In this document: positions 1 through 8,574 of the stretch, piece by piece
Layout: every line of letters starts with the position of its first letter
Numbering within the stretch: the stretch's first letter is position 1
From: Pseudomonas brassicacearum subsp. neoaurantiaca
Lineage (GTDB): Bacteria; Pseudomonadota; Gammaproteobacteria; Pseudomonadales; Pseudomonadaceae
NCBI RefSeq assembly: GCF_013608025.1
Contig: NZ_VDLV01000044.1
Span: 10,435 to 74,434, forward strand
Length of the DNA: 64,000 nt
Direction of reading: 5' to 3'
Made by a program: the position numbers and the translations under genes
Notes under the pieces: generated by a model
Database searches by the model: none
Told to the model about the DNA's origin: nothing
What the model saw: only the letters and a program-made list of their open reading frames with translations

Positions 1-1
1 C

Positions 2-622
2 CTGACGCTGGATCCGAGCAAGCTCAAGGGTGGGCTCAACGGGTACCGGTACACCCTGAATCCGACGGGGTGGGTGGATCCGTTGGGGTTGGACGACTGC
101 CCTGGGGGGGACGGGTGTAAGAGGCCGGCGGTTGGCGAGCAGGATTCGACGGCTAAGGTTGGGGTTGATGAGGGTGAGCCGGCTCTGCCCAAGCCAACCG
201 CTGCTGAGTTGGCCGAAAAAGAAGTCAGGCGTCTAGATCGGGAGCAAGGCATGCATATGGTTAGTAAACATAGCCTTGAGGTTTCGGATAGAGCGTGGAA
301 ACGGCGGGCGATTGACGGCACAGATCCCATAACAGGTAGAACTCCTTCGCATAGGACCGGGAATCCGAGTTCAAGATTTAACAGTTGGGAGCTACAGCTA
401 AGGGCTTATGAATTATTAATTGAGAAGAAAAACAGCGGGCATGAGTTGCTGGTGGACAAAAGTGGAGCTAAATACCTACGGGCAGATCTGCCAGGCGCGG
501 GGAAAGGGTATATTCCAAATCCCAGGAGTCCGCGAAATCCAAGGTTGGTCGATATGAATCGTATAGAAATGAAGTTTGATCGAGATACTGAGGTTCCCTT
601 TACGCTGTATCCAATAAAATAG
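2..622 (+). CDS. Rhs protein C-terminal end with polymorphic toxin tip (5' partial)
   Basis: The reading frame is open from the window edge, so only the last 206 residues are seen. The first 25 or so match the end of an Rhs core (YRYTLNPTGWVDPLGL), the conserved border after which Rhs and YD-repeat proteins switch to a variable toxin. The tip of about 170 residues has a GMHMVSKHS stretch and, some 35 residues later, SSRFNSWELQLRAYELL. This H-x-x-x-K-H followed by S-x-x-F and an Ala-rich helix resembles the bacterial RNase A-like toxin family found on CdiA and Rhs proteins, but that assignment is inference. Base composition drops after about position 240, as expected for an exchangeable tip. 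Two small AT-rich ORFs follow and are immunity candidates. The Rhs identity is firm; the activity is not. Confidence 0.8.
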   Translation: MTLDPSKLKGGLNGYRYTLNPTGWVDPLGLDDCPGGDGCKRPAVGEQDSTAKVGVDEGEPALPKPTAAELAEKEVRRLDREQGMHMVSKHSLEVSDRAWKRRAIDGTDPITGRTPSHRTGNPSSRFNSWELQLRAYELLIEKKNSGHELLVDKSGAKYLRADLPGAGKGYIPNPRSPRNPRLVDMNRIEMKFDRDTEVPFTLYPIK

Positions 623-633
623 GAATAAATAAG

Positions 634-1056
634 ATGCTTGATCCAAGCACAGGCCAGCCGTATATCCCTACCCCTTCATATTTTTTGGGTTGTTTTGATA
701 TATATGATAGAGAAGAAACCCTGGGGGAGGAGCTTCAGAAATATGACCCCAACTCTCCTGCGGATCGAGAGATATTGATCTTGAAGTATTCGCTGTCTAG
801 ACGCTGGCGGATAACGTACAGGCAGAAGTTCGCATTGTATAAATGTTTGGAAGAAGCGCTGGGAGACAGTGATTATGATTTCCAGGAATTATTTTTACAT
901 GACTGTCAGAAGCATTCATCGCTACCTGATGGGTGGGATGTAATGGATAATCCAAGAGTTTTTTTTGAGGATATATATAGATTGGCGAGTGAGTTGTGGG
1001 CGGATGATCTCCGCAGGGCTGAATCTGAGGATAGGTCTACTTGGGATTATGTGTAG
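634..1056 (+). CDS. Candidate immunity protein for the upstream Rhs toxin
   Basis: A 140-residue acidic, soluble protein that I do not recognise. It starts 11 bases after the toxin stop, with an AGGAAT stretch close upstream as a possible ribosome site. The position, small size, acidic composition (many Asp and Glu against a basic toxin tip) and AT-rich codon use all fit a cognate immunity protein. No membrane segment or signal peptide is visible. The role is inferred from context only. Confidence 0.6.
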   Translation: MLDPSTGQPYIPTPSYFLGCFDIYDREETLGEELQKYDPNSPADREILILKYSLSRRWRITYRQKFALYKCLEEALGDSDYDFQELFLHDCQKHSSLPDGWDVMDNPRVFFEDIYRLASELWADDLRRAESEDRSTWDYV

Positions 1057-1068
1057 CAGAACTGCTAA

Positions 1069-1479
1069 TTGGCTCTCGCTCGTACAGCTAATGGCAAAAA
1101 AACTACTTCATTGATGCGGTATCGCTGTTTGTTAAAATCATATGACTTGCATTATGTCTGGGGGTTGCTGTTTGTTTTCAGTATCGAGAATACTCAAGAT
1201 GTGGTGCGTGAGGAAATAATAACTTCAAAAAATGTAAATGATGACGAGGAATTGAGCCAGCTATTTGGCTTGTTGATTCGTCCGGATTTTTTATGTCACT
1301 CTTCAAAAGAACAGATTTTGCTGATTGACACTCTTGCTTATTTCTTAGAGTGTGATGACAGTTTTGATAGGGTTTTTTTGAATTTGGATACATACTTCGA
1401 TCAGAAGGTTGAAGATCAGCGCAGATTTATGCGGGTTTTATTGGCTTCTTTAATGAAATATAGAGCCGAGGCAAGCTGA
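1069..1479 (+). CDS. Second immunity-like ORF, start unclear, possibly frameshifted
   Basis: The frame opens at a TTG directly after an in-frame TAA (1066-1068) and has its first ATG at 1114, neither with a good ribosome site. The C-terminal 100 residues look like a real acidic protein (SKNVNDDEELSQLFGLL onward) in AT-rich, low-GC codons. In another frame an ATG at 1091 precedes a run of seven A residues; dropping one A there would give M-A-K-N-Y-F-I-D-A-V for about 17 codons, after which a second shift would be needed to rejoin this frame. It may be a decayed orphan immunity gene left by toxin-tip exchange. I do not recognise the family. Confidence 0.4.
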   Translation: MALARTANGKKTTSLMRYRCLLKSYDLHYVWGLLFVFSIENTQDVVREEIITSKNVNDDEELSQLFGLLIRPDFLCHSSKEQILLIDTLAYFLECDDSFDRVFLNLDTYFDQKVEDQRRFMRVLLASLMKYRAEAS

Positions 1480-1567
1480 CTAAGTTAGGGTTGGTTATTA
1501 AATCTAAAAACAGCCTACGCAATTAACCAGACACACCGCGTTATCCAAATGAGGGGCTGCTACGCAG

Positions 1568-1595
1568 CCCAGCGGGAGCAAGCTCCCTCGCCACA
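1568..1595. repeat. Single REP element, class B
   Basis: One palindromic copy of the GCGGGAGCAAGCTCCCTCGCC repeat class, 3' of the immunity-like ORFs. No inverted partner is seen here. Confidence 0.75.
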
Positions 1596-1638
1596 GGATT
1601 TGTAGCTGCCATTCCGTTGGGGTGAAGGCAACCCACTT

Positions 1639-3426
1639 TCACACCGACAGCCCCAACTCCAGGACCGGTGCCTGCTCGATCGCACCATTAATCAAATACA
1701 CACTCCCCCCAACAATCTCCTTGGCATGATGCTTCGCCTGCGAAGCCATCTCCGCCAACTGGCTGGCATCCAGCTCCCCGCAGGCCTCGGAGCGCAGGTG
1801 CACCACCCCAATCGACAGCGACAGCAACGCAAATTCCTGCCGCACTCCCTGGCGGTTCAGCGCGGTAAAACATCCTGCCTCGAGATGTTCGGGGCGGTAG
1901 AAGCGGCGGCAGTGGGTCTGGAAGTCGTTGAGGAGTTGGGTCAGGCGTTTGCGCCAGTCGTCCGGGCCGAGGACGAGGAGAAAGTCGTCGCCGCCGATGT
2001 GGCCGACGAAGTCGCGGCTGGGGTCGATGCGTTCGTTCAGGCATTGCGCCAGGCAGAGTAGGACTTCGTCGCCGCGGCCGTAGCCGTAGATGTCGTTGAA
2101 GGGTTTGAAGCTGTCGATATCGACGTAGCAGATCACCGACTCCTGGCGTTGTTGCAACAGGCGGGTGAGGCATTGCTGGATCGGCACGTTGCCGGGCAGC
2201 AAGGTCAGCGGGTTGGCGTAGCGGGCCTGTTGGATTTTAAGTTCTGTGATCAGTTTGAGCACGTCGATGACTCGGCCCAATCCCATGTAGCTGCCGTTGA
2301 GGGTGATGATGAAATCTTCTTCGATGCGTTGCCGGGCGCGGCTGGTGATCAGGCGGCTGACTTGTTGCAGCGACTGGTTGAGTTCCACTGCGAGGAAGTC
2401 ATCGCTCATCAGGCGGCTGATGGGTTTGCGTGCGAAGAGGTCGGTGGCGAAGGGCTTGAGCAGGGCGTCCGAGAGCGAATGGCGATGGACGATGCCGCAC
2501 GGTTGGCCTCGGTCATCGAGTACCGCCAGGGAGTTGAGGTTGGCCTGGCGGCGGAATGCGTCCAGGACTGCGGCCGTCGGTGTGTTGTGGTTGACTGCCG
2601 GCTGTTCGTTGAGCAAGGCGCCAAGGTCGTTGACTTCATCGCCCAGCGGCGTCGCGCCGCTGTCTCGGCGAGGCATCAGCGCCTTGGCGTCGTGGGATGG
2701 ATATTCCTGGGGGCGGGCGAGCAGGTAGCCCTGGACCAGGTCGACGCCCATTTCGATCAACACGGCCAGCTCTTCCGGCAGTTCTATCCCTTCGGCGATC
2801 ACTTGGGCCCGTGATGCCTGGGCAATCTTCAGGATCGAACCGACGAACTCGCGCTTGAGCGCGTCCTGGTGAATGCCGTCGATGAAGTGGCGGTCGATCT
2901 TCACATAATCCGGGCGCAGCTCGGACCAGAGCCGCAGGCTCGAATAGCCGGCGCCGAGATCATCCAGGGCAATGGAAAAACCCATGGCCCGATAGTGATG
3001 CAGGGCGGTTTGCAGGAGCTGGAAATCATCGATCGGGGTTTGTTCGGTCAATTCGATGACGACCTGGCTGGGCGAAATGCCGAAGTCTTGCAGGAGCTGC
3101 AAGGTACGACCGGTCTGGTGCGCCGCTTCGAGCAAGGATTCGGGCGACACGTTGAGGAACAATTTGCCCGGCAGCTTTTGCTCATTGAAGCGCTGGCAGG
3201 CACTGCGTCGGCAGGCGAGTTCCAATTCGGTGAGTCGTCCGGCCTGGCGGGCCACGGACAGTAATGCGATGGGGGAGTGCAGCGGGCTATTGGACGGGCC
3301 GCGGGTCAAGGCTTCGTAGCCCAGGATACGTCGTTCAGAGAGGCAGACGATAGGCTGGAACAGACTGTGCAAACCGCTTTGAGTCAGGATTGAGCTCAAG
3401 GCACTCAGCTGTTCTATCGTGGTCAT
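1639..3426 (-). CDS. EAL-CBS-GGDEF cyclic-di-GMP protein
   Basis: A 595-residue cytoplasmic protein. The N-terminal EAL domain keeps the catalytic signature: EALTR, FLNVSPESL, IELTEQ, ALDDLGAGYSSL, VKIDRHF, AEGIE and QGYLLA. It should hydrolyse cyclic-di-GMP. A CBS pair follows (about residues 270-400) that could bind an adenyl nucleotide. The C-terminal GGDEF domain carries GGDDF, with the catalytic Glu replaced by Asp and no RxxD inhibitory site, so it may be regulatory rather than an active cyclase. The domain order is the reverse of the common GGDEF-EAL. I chose ATG at 3426; the longer TTG start at 3462 lies inside the prc terminator stem. It is transcribed in the same direction as prc but after that terminator. 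Confidence 0.9.
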   Translation of the reverse strand: MTTIEQLSALSSILTQSGLHSLFQPIVCLSERRILGYEALTRGPSNSPLHSPIALLSVARQAGRLTELELACRRSACQRFNEQKLPGKLFLNVSPESLLEAAHQTGRTLQLLQDFGISPSQVVIELTEQTPIDDFQLLQTALHHYRAMGFSIALDDLGAGYSSLRLWSELRPDYVKIDRHFIDGIHQDALKREFVGSILKIAQASRAQVIAEGIELPEELAVLIEMGVDLVQGYLLARPQEYPSHDAKALMPRRDSGATPLGDEVNDLGALLNEQPAVNHNTPTAAVLDAFRRQANLNSLAVLDDRGQPCGIVHRHSLSDALLKPFATDLFARKPISRLMSDDFLAVELNQSLQQVSRLITSRARQRIEEDFIITLNGSYMGLGRVIDVLKLITELKIQQARYANPLTLLPGNVPIQQCLTRLLQQRQESVICYVDIDSFKPFNDIYGYGRGDEVLLCLAQCLNERIDPSRDFVGHIGGDDFLLVLGPDDWRKRLTQLLNDFQTHCRRFYRPEHLEAGCFTALNRQGVRQEFALLSLSIGVVHLRSEACGELDASQLAEMASQAKHHAKEIVGGSVYLINGAIEQAPVLELGLSV

Positions 3427-3442
3427 GGCGATCTCTGGCGAT

Positions 3443-3486
3443 AAAAAAAGGACTGGGCGCAACCCCTGCTGGGGTGCGCCCGGTCC
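3443..3486 (-). terminator. Rho-independent terminator of prc
   Basis: On the minus strand a long GC-rich stem (GGACC-GGGCGCACCCC pairing with GGGGTTGCGCCCAGTCC) is followed by a run of seven T. It lies 70 bases after the prc stop. Confidence 0.9.
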
Positions 3487-3555
3487 TGTATTTCACGACA
3501 GACTGATGTCAGTTTGATGACACTCCGACGAGCATCACCATTAAATGGCCATCAC

Positions 3556-5667
3556 TCAGTGCTTGGCGACTGCCGAGTTGAGTTTCAGGTAATCCAACAG
3601 GATCCGCCCGGTTTCGCTCAGGTAGGCATCGTCTTCCGGCTTGGTCTTTTCCGGTTCGGTGATGAGGTCTTCGTCTTCTTTCTTCAGCTCTTTGAGCGGC
3701 TCTTCGCCCTTGGCCTTGCGACGCAGGTTTTCCATCACCAATTGCTTGGCCTCGATGTCGGCGTGCTGCGCGCGGCGATCGGCTTCGTTGAGGCTGACGG
3801 TTTTCTCGGTCATCAACTTCTGTGCGAGGGCCAGCTTGTCGCGAATGAACACGAATTCCGCGTCCTGCGCAGTGCGGGCGTCATGCTCGGACTTGAGCTG
3901 GGCAAGGTAGGGCTTGAACGGGTCCACGGCCGGCTTGATCGCAGGTCGGATGGTGTCCCACGGCATGGCCTCGGGCAGGGCGCTCTCACCGATTTCCTTG
4001 GTGTCGATGATCGACGGGTAATCGATGTCAGGCAGCACACCCTGATGCTGGGTGCTCTGGCCGGAAACCCGGTAGAACTTCGCCAGGGTCAGCTTCAGTT
4101 CGCCGTGGTTCAGCGGCTGGATGGTCTGCACGGTGCCTTTGCCGAAGGTCTGGCCGCCGATGATCAGCGCACGGTGATAGTCCTGCATGGCGCCGGCGAA
4201 AATTTCCGAGGCCGAGGCCGACAGGCGATTGACCAGCAAGGCCATTGGCCCTTTGTAGAACGCCCCCGGATTTTCATCTTCGAGCACATCCACCCGGCCA
4301 TCGGCGTTACGCACCAGCACGGTCGGGCCTTTGTCGATGAACAGGCTGGTCAGCTCGGTGGCTTCCTGCAAGGAACCGCCGCCGTTATTGCGCAGGTCGA
4401 TCACGACGCCGTCGACCTTTTCCTTCTGCAGTTCGGTCAGCAGTTTCTTGACGTCGCGGGTGGTGCTCTTGTAGTCCGGGTCCCCGGCGCGGAAGGCCTT
4501 GAAGTCCAGGTAGAACGCCGGGATCTCGATGATGCCGAGCTTGTAGTCCTTGCCGTCCTGTTTGAGGTTGAGCACCGATTTTTTCGCGGCCTGTTCTTCC
4601 AGCTTCACCGCTTCACGGGTGATGGACACGATTTTGCTGGTCTGGTCGTTCGGCGCGTTGCTGGCCGGGATGACTTCCAGGCGAACCACCGAGCCTTTCG
4701 GGCCACGGATCAGCTTGACCACTTCGTCGAGGCGCCAGCCGACCACGTCGACCATTTCCTTGCTGCCCTGGGCGACGCCGATGATTTTGTCGGCCGGGCC
4801 GACCTGCTTGGTCTTGTCCGCCGGGCCTGCCGGTACCAGGCGCACGATCTTGACCTGGTCGTTGTCGCTCTGCAGCACCGCACCGATGCCTTCGAGGGAC
4901 AGGCTCATGTTGATGTCAAAGTTTTCCGCATTATCCGGCGACAGATAATTGGTGTGCGGGTCGTAGGACATCGCGAAGGTGTTGATGTAGGCCTGGAACA
5001 CGTCCTCGGCCCGGGTTTGGTCCAGGCGAGCCAATTGGTTCTTGTAGCGCTTGGTCAGGGTTTCCTGGATCTGCTTGGGATCCTTGCCGGCGATTTTCAT
5101 GCGCAGCACTTCGTCCTTGACGCGTTTGCGCCAGAGGTCGTCGAGTTCGGCGGTGCTTTTGAGCCAAGGTGCGTCCTTGCGATCGACCAGCAAGGTTTCC
5201 TTGGCATTGAAGTCGATCTTGTCGACGCCCTTGTTCAGCTCCGCCAGGGCGTAGTCCAGACGCGCCTTGACGCGGTCCAGGTAGCGCTTGTAGATGACGA
5301 AGCCGGCGTTCAGGTCGCCGCTCTTGAGGAAGTCGTCGAACTGCGTCTTCCACTTGTCGAATTCGGCAATGTCGCTGGCCAGGAAATAACTGCGCGACGG
5401 ATCAAGCAGCTTCAAGTAGCTGTCGTAGATGATGACCGAGCGCGCGTCATCGAGCGGCGGCTTGCTGTAGTGATGACGCTTGAGCAGCTCGACGACGTTG
5501 AGGCTGGCGATCACCTCGTCGCGATCAGGCTGAAGCTTGTCCCAGCTGTTGGCCGCAAACGTATTGCTCGAAAGCGTCGAAACGCCGAGGCCAATGAAAA
5601 GGGCAAGTGCAGTACTGGGGAACAAGTGCTTCATGCTGATTCGACGCAGGGACAATTGATAACGCAT
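3556..5667 (-). CDS. prc: Tail-specific carboxy-terminal protease Prc (Tsp)
   Basis: A periplasmic S41-family serine protease that degrades proteins from their C-termini and, in Pseudomonas, affects envelope stress signalling. It has 703 residues, near the 682 of E. coli Prc. The order is: signal peptide (hydrophobic SMKHLFPSTALALFIGLG, AxA-type end), N-terminal helical domain, PDZ domain (LEGIGAVLQSDNDQVKIVRL, about 258-345), protease core. The catalytic Ser is in SASASEI (Ser485) and the Lys in TFGKGTVQ (Lys510), with the 25-residue spacing known for E. coli. The second Met (start at 5634) sits directly at the signal peptide and is an equally possible start; neither has a strong ribosome site. 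Divergent from the quinone oxidoreductase gene. Confidence 0.95.
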   Translation of the reverse strand: MRYQLSLRRISMKHLFPSTALALFIGLGVSTLSSNTFAANSWDKLQPDRDEVIASLNVVELLKRHHYSKPPLDDARSVIIYDSYLKLLDPSRSYFLASDIAEFDKWKTQFDDFLKSGDLNAGFVIYKRYLDRVKARLDYALAELNKGVDKIDFNAKETLLVDRKDAPWLKSTAELDDLWRKRVKDEVLRMKIAGKDPKQIQETLTKRYKNQLARLDQTRAEDVFQAYINTFAMSYDPHTNYLSPDNAENFDINMSLSLEGIGAVLQSDNDQVKIVRLVPAGPADKTKQVGPADKIIGVAQGSKEMVDVVGWRLDEVVKLIRGPKGSVVRLEVIPASNAPNDQTSKIVSITREAVKLEEQAAKKSVLNLKQDGKDYKLGIIEIPAFYLDFKAFRAGDPDYKSTTRDVKKLLTELQKEKVDGVVIDLRNNGGGSLQEATELTSLFIDKGPTVLVRNADGRVDVLEDENPGAFYKGPMALLVNRLSASASEIFAGAMQDYHRALIIGGQTFGKGTVQTIQPLNHGELKLTLAKFYRVSGQSTQHQGVLPDIDYPSIIDTKEIGESALPEAMPWDTIRPAIKPAVDPFKPYLAQLKSEHDARTAQDAEFVFIRDKLALAQKLMTEKTVSLNEADRRAQHADIEAKQLVMENLRRKAKGEEPLKELKKEDEDLITEPEKTKPEDDAYLSETGRILLDYLKLNSAVAKH

Positions 5668-5773
5668 ATTAGGCCGTCTTTGAAGTCGCCGGTTCCATGT
5701 GGCCCGGGCGCATAATGCAAGAAAGCCCGGCGTTGAAGCAGCGGGCCCAGTCGAGACTCACTATGGAGGCACC

Positions 5774-6736
5774 GTGAAAGCATTGCAAGGCGTTGAAGGT
5801 CAAGTGGTATGGGCAGATGAGCCGAGTCCGGCCTGTGATGCGGGGCAAGTTCGCATCCGCGTGGCGGCCGCCGGCCTGAATCGGGCCGATTTGTTGCAAA
5901 AAGCTGGGCATTACCCACCGCCATCGGGCGCCAGCCAGGTGTTGGGGCTGGAGTGTTCCGGCGTCATCAGCGAAGTGGGGCCTGGCTCTTCCTGGCAGGT
6001 CGGTGATCGCGTTTGCGCGTTATTGGCCGGCGGTGGGATGGCCGAAGAAGTGGTGGTCGATGGCCGCCATGTGCTGCCTGTACCGGAAGGCCTGTCGATG
6101 GCTGAAGCGGCCGCGCTGCCTGAGGTCTACGGCACCGCGTGGCTGAATCTGTTCCAACTTGCCGGGTTGCGGCCGGGTGAAAAAGTGCTGCTGCATGCCG
6201 GTGCCAGTGGCGTCGGCTCGGCGGCGATCCAGCTCTGCAAGGCGTTTGGAAACCCGTGCTGGGTCAGCGTCGGTTCGGCGGATCGGCTGGCTTATTGCGA
6301 AGCGTTGGGCGCGCAGGGCGGCGTGGTGCGCACCGACGACATCAACAGCCTGAACGACTTCGCGCCGTTCGACGTCATCCTCGATCCGGTCGGCGCGAAC
6401 TACGCCAGCCTCAACGTGAAACTTTTGTCAGTTGACGGCCGCTGGGTATTGATCGGCCTCATGGGCGGTCGCACGACCGAACTCGATCTGGCCCAGGTGC
6501 TGGGCAAGCGCATCCAATTGCTCGGTTCGACCCTGCGCAGTCGCAACGATCAATTCAAGGCAGATCTGATCAGCGAACTGGGTCAGAACGTATGGCCGCT
6601 GTTTACCGATAAACGCCTGAATCCGCAGTTGGCCAGGACGTTTGCAATTACCGATGCCGAAGCGGCGTTTGCGGAGCTGGCCACCAACCAGGTGTCTGGG
6701 AAGTTGGTGTTGGTGATCGACGAAAGCCTAAGCTGA
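5774..6736 (+). CDS. NAD(P)H quinone oxidoreductase, zinc-free MDR family (PIG3-like)
   Basis: A 320-residue medium-chain reductase that transfers electrons from NADPH to quinones. It has the GroES-like N-terminal domain (AAGLNRADLLQKAGHYPPP) and a Rossmann nucleotide site (HAGASGVGSAAIQL, about residues 145-160). The zinc-ligand cysteines of alcohol dehydrogenases are absent, which places it with TP53I3/QOR proteins. I place the start at GTG 5774, because GGAGG lies four bases upstream; the longer open frame from 5699 overlaps the prc promoter region. Divergent from prc, with about 105 bases between the starts. Confidence 0.9.
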   Translation: MKALQGVEGQVVWADEPSPACDAGQVRIRVAAAGLNRADLLQKAGHYPPPSGASQVLGLECSGVISEVGPGSSWQVGDRVCALLAGGGMAEEVVVDGRHVLPVPEGLSMAEAAALPEVYGTAWLNLFQLAGLRPGEKVLLHAGASGVGSAAIQLCKAFGNPCWVSVGSADRLAYCEALGAQGGVVRTDDINSLNDFAPFDVILDPVGANYASLNVKLLSVDGRWVLIGLMGGRTTELDLAQVLGKRIQLLGSTLRSRNDQFKADLISELGQNVWPLFTDKRLNPQLARTFAITDAEAAFAELATNQVSGKLVLVIDESLS

Positions 6737-6758
6737 TCTCAACAGCTATGTGCGACCC

Positions 6759-6856
6759 GTGTAGGAGCTGCCGAGTGAAACGAGGCTGCGATCTTTCCCA
6801 GACAGATGAATCTCAAGCGAAAGATCAAAAGATCGCCGGCTTCGCCAGCTCCTACA
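6759..6856. repeat. Inverted REP pair, class D
   Basis: Two facing arms, GTAGGAGCTGCCGA and TCGCCAGCTCCTAC, with inner GCTGCGATCTTT and AAGATCGCCGGC matches. This is a REPIN-like unit of a sequence class different from the others here. The rest of the gap up to 7013 shows only the leader of the next gene. Confidence 0.75.
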
Positions 6857-7013
6857 GGTCGGCGCCTACACGATCGGCTCCATTTCCCTATGGACGGTGG
6901 CTTGCACCTTTGGTCGGCAGTGCGTATCCGTTGCGCTAGGCCTGCTAGCGTTAATCAATGAGGGGATGGGGTAACCGCAGCTTTCATTTCACCAGCAGGT
7001 GAAGAGGGTGATC

Positions 7014-7649
7014 ATGGCCATCGCCGAATGGCGCATGCAGGGCGTCGAGTTCATAGCCTGCAACTGCAACTGGGGTTGCCCTTGTCAATTCAACGCGCCA
7101 CCGACCCGTGGAGACTGCCAGGCAGTCGCGTCGATGCGGGTGGAGCGTGGGTATTTCGAGCAAGTCACGCTGGACGGCTTGTGCTGGGCCGCCACCTTCG
7201 CTTGGCCGGGCGCCATCCATGAGGGCAACGGCAGTTGCCAGGTGTTCATCGATGAGCGCGCCGACGAGGCGCAACGCCAGGCTTTGCTGACCATCCTTTC
7301 TGGCCTGGAGAGCGATCCCGGGGCCAACGTGTTCCAGGTGTTCAGCAGCACCATGAGTGAGGCGTTCGAGCCGCAATTCGTGCCCATCACCCTGTCCATC
7401 GATGTCGATCAACGCTTGGCGCGCCTGGACATTCCGGGCGTTCTCCAGGCTAGCGGCGAGCCGATCCGCAGCCCGATCGACGGCTCACCTCATCGCGTCC
7501 GCCTGTCCCTGCCCGAGGGCTTCGAGTTCCATGAGGCGGAAGTCGCCAGCGGCAGCTACCAGACGCATTCAGCCCTCAAGCTGCAATCCCAGGGCAGCCA
7601 TAGCCACCTCGCGCACGTGCACTTTACTGGCCACGGCATAGAGCCTTGA
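7014..7649 (+). CDS. DUF1326 family protein
   Basis: A 211-residue soluble protein whose N-terminus has the family hallmark CNCNWGCPCQF (about residues 15-25), four closely spaced cysteines. The function of the family is unknown; the cysteines suggest metal binding or a thiol role. I chose ATG 7014, preceded by GAGG with good spacing, over GTG 6999. The next gene starts two bases after the stop, so the two are almost surely translated together. The DUF1326-DUF2182 pairing is recurrent in bacteria as far as I know, which supports a joint job. Confidence 0.85.
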   Translation: MAIAEWRMQGVEFIACNCNWGCPCQFNAPPTRGDCQAVASMRVERGYFEQVTLDGLCWAATFAWPGAIHEGNGSCQVFIDERADEAQRQALLTILSGLESDPGANVFQVFSSTMSEAFEPQFVPITLSIDVDQRLARLDIPGVLQASGEPIRSPIDGSPHRVRLSLPEGFEFHEAEVASGSYQTHSALKLQSQGSHSHLAHVHFTGHGIEP

Positions 7650-7651
7650 CG

Positions 7652-8449
7652 ATGGCAGAACCCCAGGCGATAACGCCGAATAAGCGACTGTCAGCCGAGC
7701 AGATGCTGTTCCTGCTCTGCCTGCTCGCGCTCACCGTCCTGGCCTGGCTGATGCTGCTGCGCATGGCTCGCGACATGAGTGCGCCGGGTGGAATGGCCGA
7801 TGCGGCAATGGCCGGTATGGTCATGCCTTGGAGCCTGGCCGATGCGCTGCTGATGTTCGCCATGTGGGGGGTGATGATGCTGGGCATGATGCTGCCCAGC
7901 GCGCTGCCCATGCTGCTGATCTACCAGCAGATGCTGCGCAAGCGCATGCCATCACCGCAGCGACACCTGGCCCTGCTGCTGTTCTGCTGTGCCTATGGTC
8001 TGGTCTGGGTCGGCTTCGCCCTGGGCGCCACGGCGCTGCAATGGGCGTTCGAACAACTGGCCTTGCTCAGTCCGGCGATGCGCAGCAGCAGTACCGCGTT
8101 GGGCGTCGGCCTCCTGCTAGTCGCGGGCGTCTATCAATGGCTGCCCAGCAAGGCAGCCTGCCTTGAACATTGTCGCGGGCCGTTGCATTTTCTTCTCAGC
8201 TACTGGCGCCCCGATGTGCTCGGCGGCTGGCGCATGGGCCTGGCCCATGGCGCTTACTGCCTGGGCTGCTGTTGGGCACTGATGGGCCTGCTGTTCGTGG
8301 TCGGCGTGATGAACCTGTTCTGGGTGGCAGTGATCAGTGCCTTCATCCTGCTGGAGAAAAACCTTCCCCAGGAACTTTGGTTCAGTCGTATCTGTGGCGG
8401 GTTGTTGATCGGCTGGGGCCTGTGGCTGCTGGGCAACGGACTCCGGTAG
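7652..8449 (+). CDS. DUF2182 family integral membrane protein
   Basis: A 265-residue protein with about six or seven membrane helices and very Met-rich segments (GGMADAAMAGMVMP, WGVMMLGMMLPSALPMLL). Cysteines are placed at CLEHC and CLGCCW. The family is described as predicted metal-binding membrane proteins; no function has been shown as far as I know. The Met and Cys content would fit copper or another soft metal, which is inference. Coupled to the DUF1326 gene upstream. ATG 7652 is preferred over TTG 7646. Confidence 0.85.
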   Translation: MAEPQAITPNKRLSAEQMLFLLCLLALTVLAWLMLLRMARDMSAPGGMADAAMAGMVMPWSLADALLMFAMWGVMMLGMMLPSALPMLLIYQQMLRKRMPSPQRHLALLLFCCAYGLVWVGFALGATALQWAFEQLALLSPAMRSSSTALGVGLLLVAGVYQWLPSKAACLEHCRGPLHFLLSYWRPDVLGGWRMGLAHGAYCLGCCWALMGLLFVVGVMNLFWVAVISAFILLEKNLPQELWFSRICGGLLIGWGLWLLGNGLR

Positions 8450-8475
8450 AACCAGGCAAAACCTGAATCTTAACC

Positions 8476-8564
8476 TGTGGGAGCGAGCTTGCTCGCGATG
8501 GCGGTGTGTCAGCTAAAACAATGCCGGCTGATCCAACGCCATCGCGAGCAAGCTCGCTCCCACA
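8476..8564. repeat. REPIN, class A inverted pair
   Basis: Two 24-base class A REPs (GTGGGAGCGAGC-TTGCTCGCGAT) facing each other across 41 bases, between two convergent genes. Confidence 0.9.
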
Positions 8565-8574
8565 AGGGAGGGGA

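Noticed and set aside
3514-5715. A 733-codon open frame on the plus strand opposite prc
   Set aside because: It is the antisense of the well-conserved prc gene, has no ribosome site, and its product has no recognisable domain. High GC makes long antisense frames common.
6748-6939. A 63-codon ORF between the quinone oxidoreductase and DUF1326 genes
   Set aside because: It lies across the class D REP pair and has no ribosome site or family.
8476-8564. REPIN hairpins as rho-independent terminators
   Set aside because: The stems lack a following T-run. A role in message ends is possible but was not called.
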